This document shows positions 62,364-64,000 of a stretch of 64,000 nucleotides of DNA, piece by piece. The stretch's first letter is position 1, and each line of letters opens with the position of its first letter. Below the pieces are notes generated by a model that saw only the letters and a program-made list of their open reading frames with translations, searched no databases and was not told where the DNA came from. The position numbers were made by a program, and so were the translations under genes. Source of the DNA: Chthonomonadaceae bacterium (GTDB lineage: Bacteria; Armatimonadota; Chthonomonadetes; Chthonomonadales; Chthonomonadaceae); NCBI GenBank assembly GCA_027459665.1, contig DAIDHN010000004.1, positions 29,068 through 93,067 on the forward strand, given 5' to 3'.

Positions 62364-64000
62364 ATGGGGTGGAACAAAACACAGATCGCCTCGGTGCGTA
62401 AAATAGGAGGGTGGGTGCTGACTGCCCTAGCGCTCGGTTTGGGCGCACGCGCAGCGCATGCGCAGGCAGGAGGCGATCCCTATCCTATCAATTCATATTC
62501 CTTTTATACAGGAACCAGCGCAGCTGACCTGCTTTACACCATTGGCAACAACAACATTGCCGTAACCATTGGGGTGGGAAGCAACCAGGGCGGAGCGCTT
62601 GCAGTTTACAACCAGGGGGGAGTGCTGGGAGAACCAACGCCCAACCCTATTATGGGGCCATACTTTCCTCTTGAAACAGTAAAGGTTACCGACCTGCTCG
62701 GCAATTCTTTTACTGCATATCTTGGCTCTCATATTTTTCTGAGAGTGGATGGCGGCATACCCAATGAGCAGAACGGAGGATACGATTATGAAGTGGGCAA
62801 TCAGACCTCCGGTTTCTGGATAGAACCGCCTACCCAGGTGGGCAGCTACGTAGAAGCACGCTGGCAGACTACTGCAGTAACGGCTACCACCACAGGCACT
62901 GGCGGAACGGGTGGTACAGGCGGAACGGGTGGTACCGGGGGTACCGGCGGAACCGGTGGTACAGGTGGTACAGGCGGAACAGGCACGACAACCACAAATA
63001 TCAATCCGCATGTGGAAGTGGATATGACGATCACACTCATCCATGACCGCGCACGCTTTGCATTCACCATCATCAACAACGACACGGTAACTCATACTGC
63101 AGCACTGGCTTTTGTGCAGGCAATAGCGCCAGACCCAAACAATACGTTTCAGTTTGGCACTCCCATACGACTGCCAGGTTCGCCCTATCTGCACAATGAA
63201 ACCATTTTGCAGGGATCGCAAATTCCGTCCTACTACTACACGCAGTATCCACTCAGCTCTACAGAAACGCATACAGTACGCGGGCAGCTGGGACCAGAAA
63301 GCCCCGGCGATGCCGAGCCAACCCCGCCTACGCGCATGGTAGTGGGCAAGCTGCTTTCGCTGGATGGCAACCAGGTTGACCCGGTAGGCGGCGGAGTAAT
63401 TGCCTCACCCGCACCCAGGCTGTTCCAGAATGTGTGGAATTACCCGGTGCAGGCAAACCAGCGCATAGATACCAATAACAACAATTCGCAGTATGAGGCA
63501 GTTGCGCTGCTGTGGGATGCACAAACGCTGTCGCCAGGGGGAGGCGTAACAGGCGAGAGAAAGATTGTCACCTACATCGGCTCTAACGAGTCGGATGCAA
63601 GCGACGGTGAACCTCTCAGCCTCACTGTAAGCTCTCCTGCTGCGCTGGGTCTTTCGGCCTCGGCAAACTCGCCCAGCCCAAACACGCTGCCAGTGCAGGC
63701 ATACGTAGACAACCTGTCTGACCACTACAGCAGCGGCGGCTTCGACCTGGGGCCGGTAACACTCACAATCACACTGCCCACAGGGCTGGCGCTTGCTGCC
63801 GGCGATACGCTGAGCAAAACAATTACATCGCTGCCCGCAGGCGGGGAAAGCTCGGTGTCGTGGAATCTGACAGCCGACGGCACAGCAAACGGCAACCTTA
63901 CCTACACGGTGACCGCTACACCCAGCCTGGGCGGAGCGCGCGTAATTCAGCGTTCTGTTATAGTCCCTGCAGCAGCATCGGTTAACCTGGTGGGGGCAAC
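62364..64000 (+). CDS. Large secreted protein with (Gly-Gly-Thr)n linker, cut by window edge
   Basis: The reading frame is open from ATG 62364 (GGGAGG eight bases upstream) to the end of the window, at least 545 codons. A signal peptide ends near AHAQAGG. Residues about 35-170 are beta-rich (SYSFYTGTSAADLLYTIGNNNIAVTIGVG, EARWQTTAVTA). A (Gly-Gly-Thr)n tract spans about 180-210. Then comes a domain with VEVDMTITLIHDRARFAFTIINNDTVTHTAALAFVQ. From about 410 there are Ig-like or DUF11-type strands (SLTVSSPAALGLSASANSPSPN, PVTLTITLPTGLALAAGDTLS). It is the fourth large exported protein in a row on this strand. The family is not recognised, and the C-terminus is unseen, so the shared module cannot be checked. 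Confidence 0.82.
   Translation, partial: MGWNKTQIASVRKIGGWVLTALALGLGARAAHAQAGGDPYPINSYSFYTGTSAADLLYTIGNNNIAVTIGVGSNQGGALAVYNQGGVLGEPTPNPIMGPYFPLETVKVTDLLGNSFTAYLGSHIFLRVDGGIPNEQNGGYDYEVGNQTSGFWIEPPTQVGSYVEARWQTTAVTATTTGTGGTGGTGGTGGTGGTGGTGGTGGTGGTGTTTTNINPHVEVDMTITLIHDRARFAFTIINNDTVTHTAALAFVQAIAPDPNNTFQFGTPIRLPGSPYLHNETILQGSQIPSYYYTQYPLSSTETHTVRGQLGPESPGDAEPTPPTRMVVGKLLSLDGNQVDPVGGGVIASPAPRLFQNVWNYPVQANQRIDTNNNNSQYEAVALLWDAQTLSPGGGVTGERKIVTYIGSNESDASDGEPLSLTVSSPAALGLSASANSPSPNTLPVQAYVDNLSDHYSSGGFDLGPVTLTITLPTGLALAAGDTLSKTITSLPAGGESSVSWNLTADGTANGNLTYTVTATPSLGGARVIQRSVIVPAAASVNLVGA
62892..62993 (+). repeat. (Gly-Gly-Thr)n coding repeat
   Basis: About ten in-frame copies of GGCGGAACG / GGTGGTACA-type nonamers, with an 18-bp higher-order period. 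Changes in copy number keep the frame. Confidence 0.85.

Overview
The window reads as chromosomal DNA of a free-living diderm bacterium of moderate GC content. It carries many housekeeping genes (gyrB, rpsA, secDF, tatC, nusB, miaB, coaE, ispA, aroF, tyrA) alongside very large secreted beta-proteins that end in FlgD-like Ig modules. A coproheme-type HemQ, a CobA-HemD fusion and carboxypeptidase-regulatory-domain lipoproteins give a mix compatible with Armatimonadota or a related deep-branching phylum. No rRNA or marker tree is available here, so the phylum is only a guess. I saw no tRNA, rRNA, insertion sequence, prophage or CRISPR array.

Layout. 1-2398 (minus): an aldo/keto reductase, hemQ and queG set. 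2699-6990: two secreted proteins around an HNH gene. The HNH gene lies behind a strong promoter, a ~265-nt structured non-coding stretch and an intrinsic terminator, which is the most interesting RNA-level signal in the window. 7088-16376 (minus): mrfA-like helicase, an exported protein, tatC, an HD-GYP/GGDEF signalling protein, miaB and a fatty acid desaturase. 16828-21501 (plus): an ABC exporter with an unusual N-terminus, then gyrB. 21672-28622 (minus): a gene for an enlarged NusB followed by three secreted or lipoprotein genes. 28771-35469 (plus): a WecG/TagA glycosyltransferase overlapping a CobA-HemD fusion, then a 1386-residue hybrid histidine kinase. 35523-38144 (minus): ychF-like, pcp and ispA. 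38425-40619 (plus): an ECF sigma factor, its anti-sigma factor and a secreted propeller protein. 40691-44716 (minus): aroF, tyrA, an NAD-dependent epimerase and a sodium/proton antiporter. 45056-50061 (plus): secDF, rpsA and coaE. 50439-64000 (plus): four large secreted proteins in a row, the last running off the window.

How the parts fit. The export genes (secDF, tatC) and an unusual load of large Sec-exported proteins point to heavy investment in the cell surface or secreted matrix. Three of the giant proteins (22605-25916, 50439-56309, 59051-62194) share a C-terminal block of several hundred residues: a GWNMIG-x-PF half, a W-x-G(Y/A)-aromatic motif, an LTWP/LTLTD sheet and a terminal FlgD-like Ig fold ending in Arg. 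They carry quite different N-terminal parts (unknown, TolB-like propeller, subtilisin protease). This looks like a shared C-terminal display or maturation module and is the best candidate for an undescribed system.

Start sites were chosen from Shine-Dalgarno spacing and signal peptides. Several genes use GTG or TTG. All functional names rest on motifs read by eye, with no database search.
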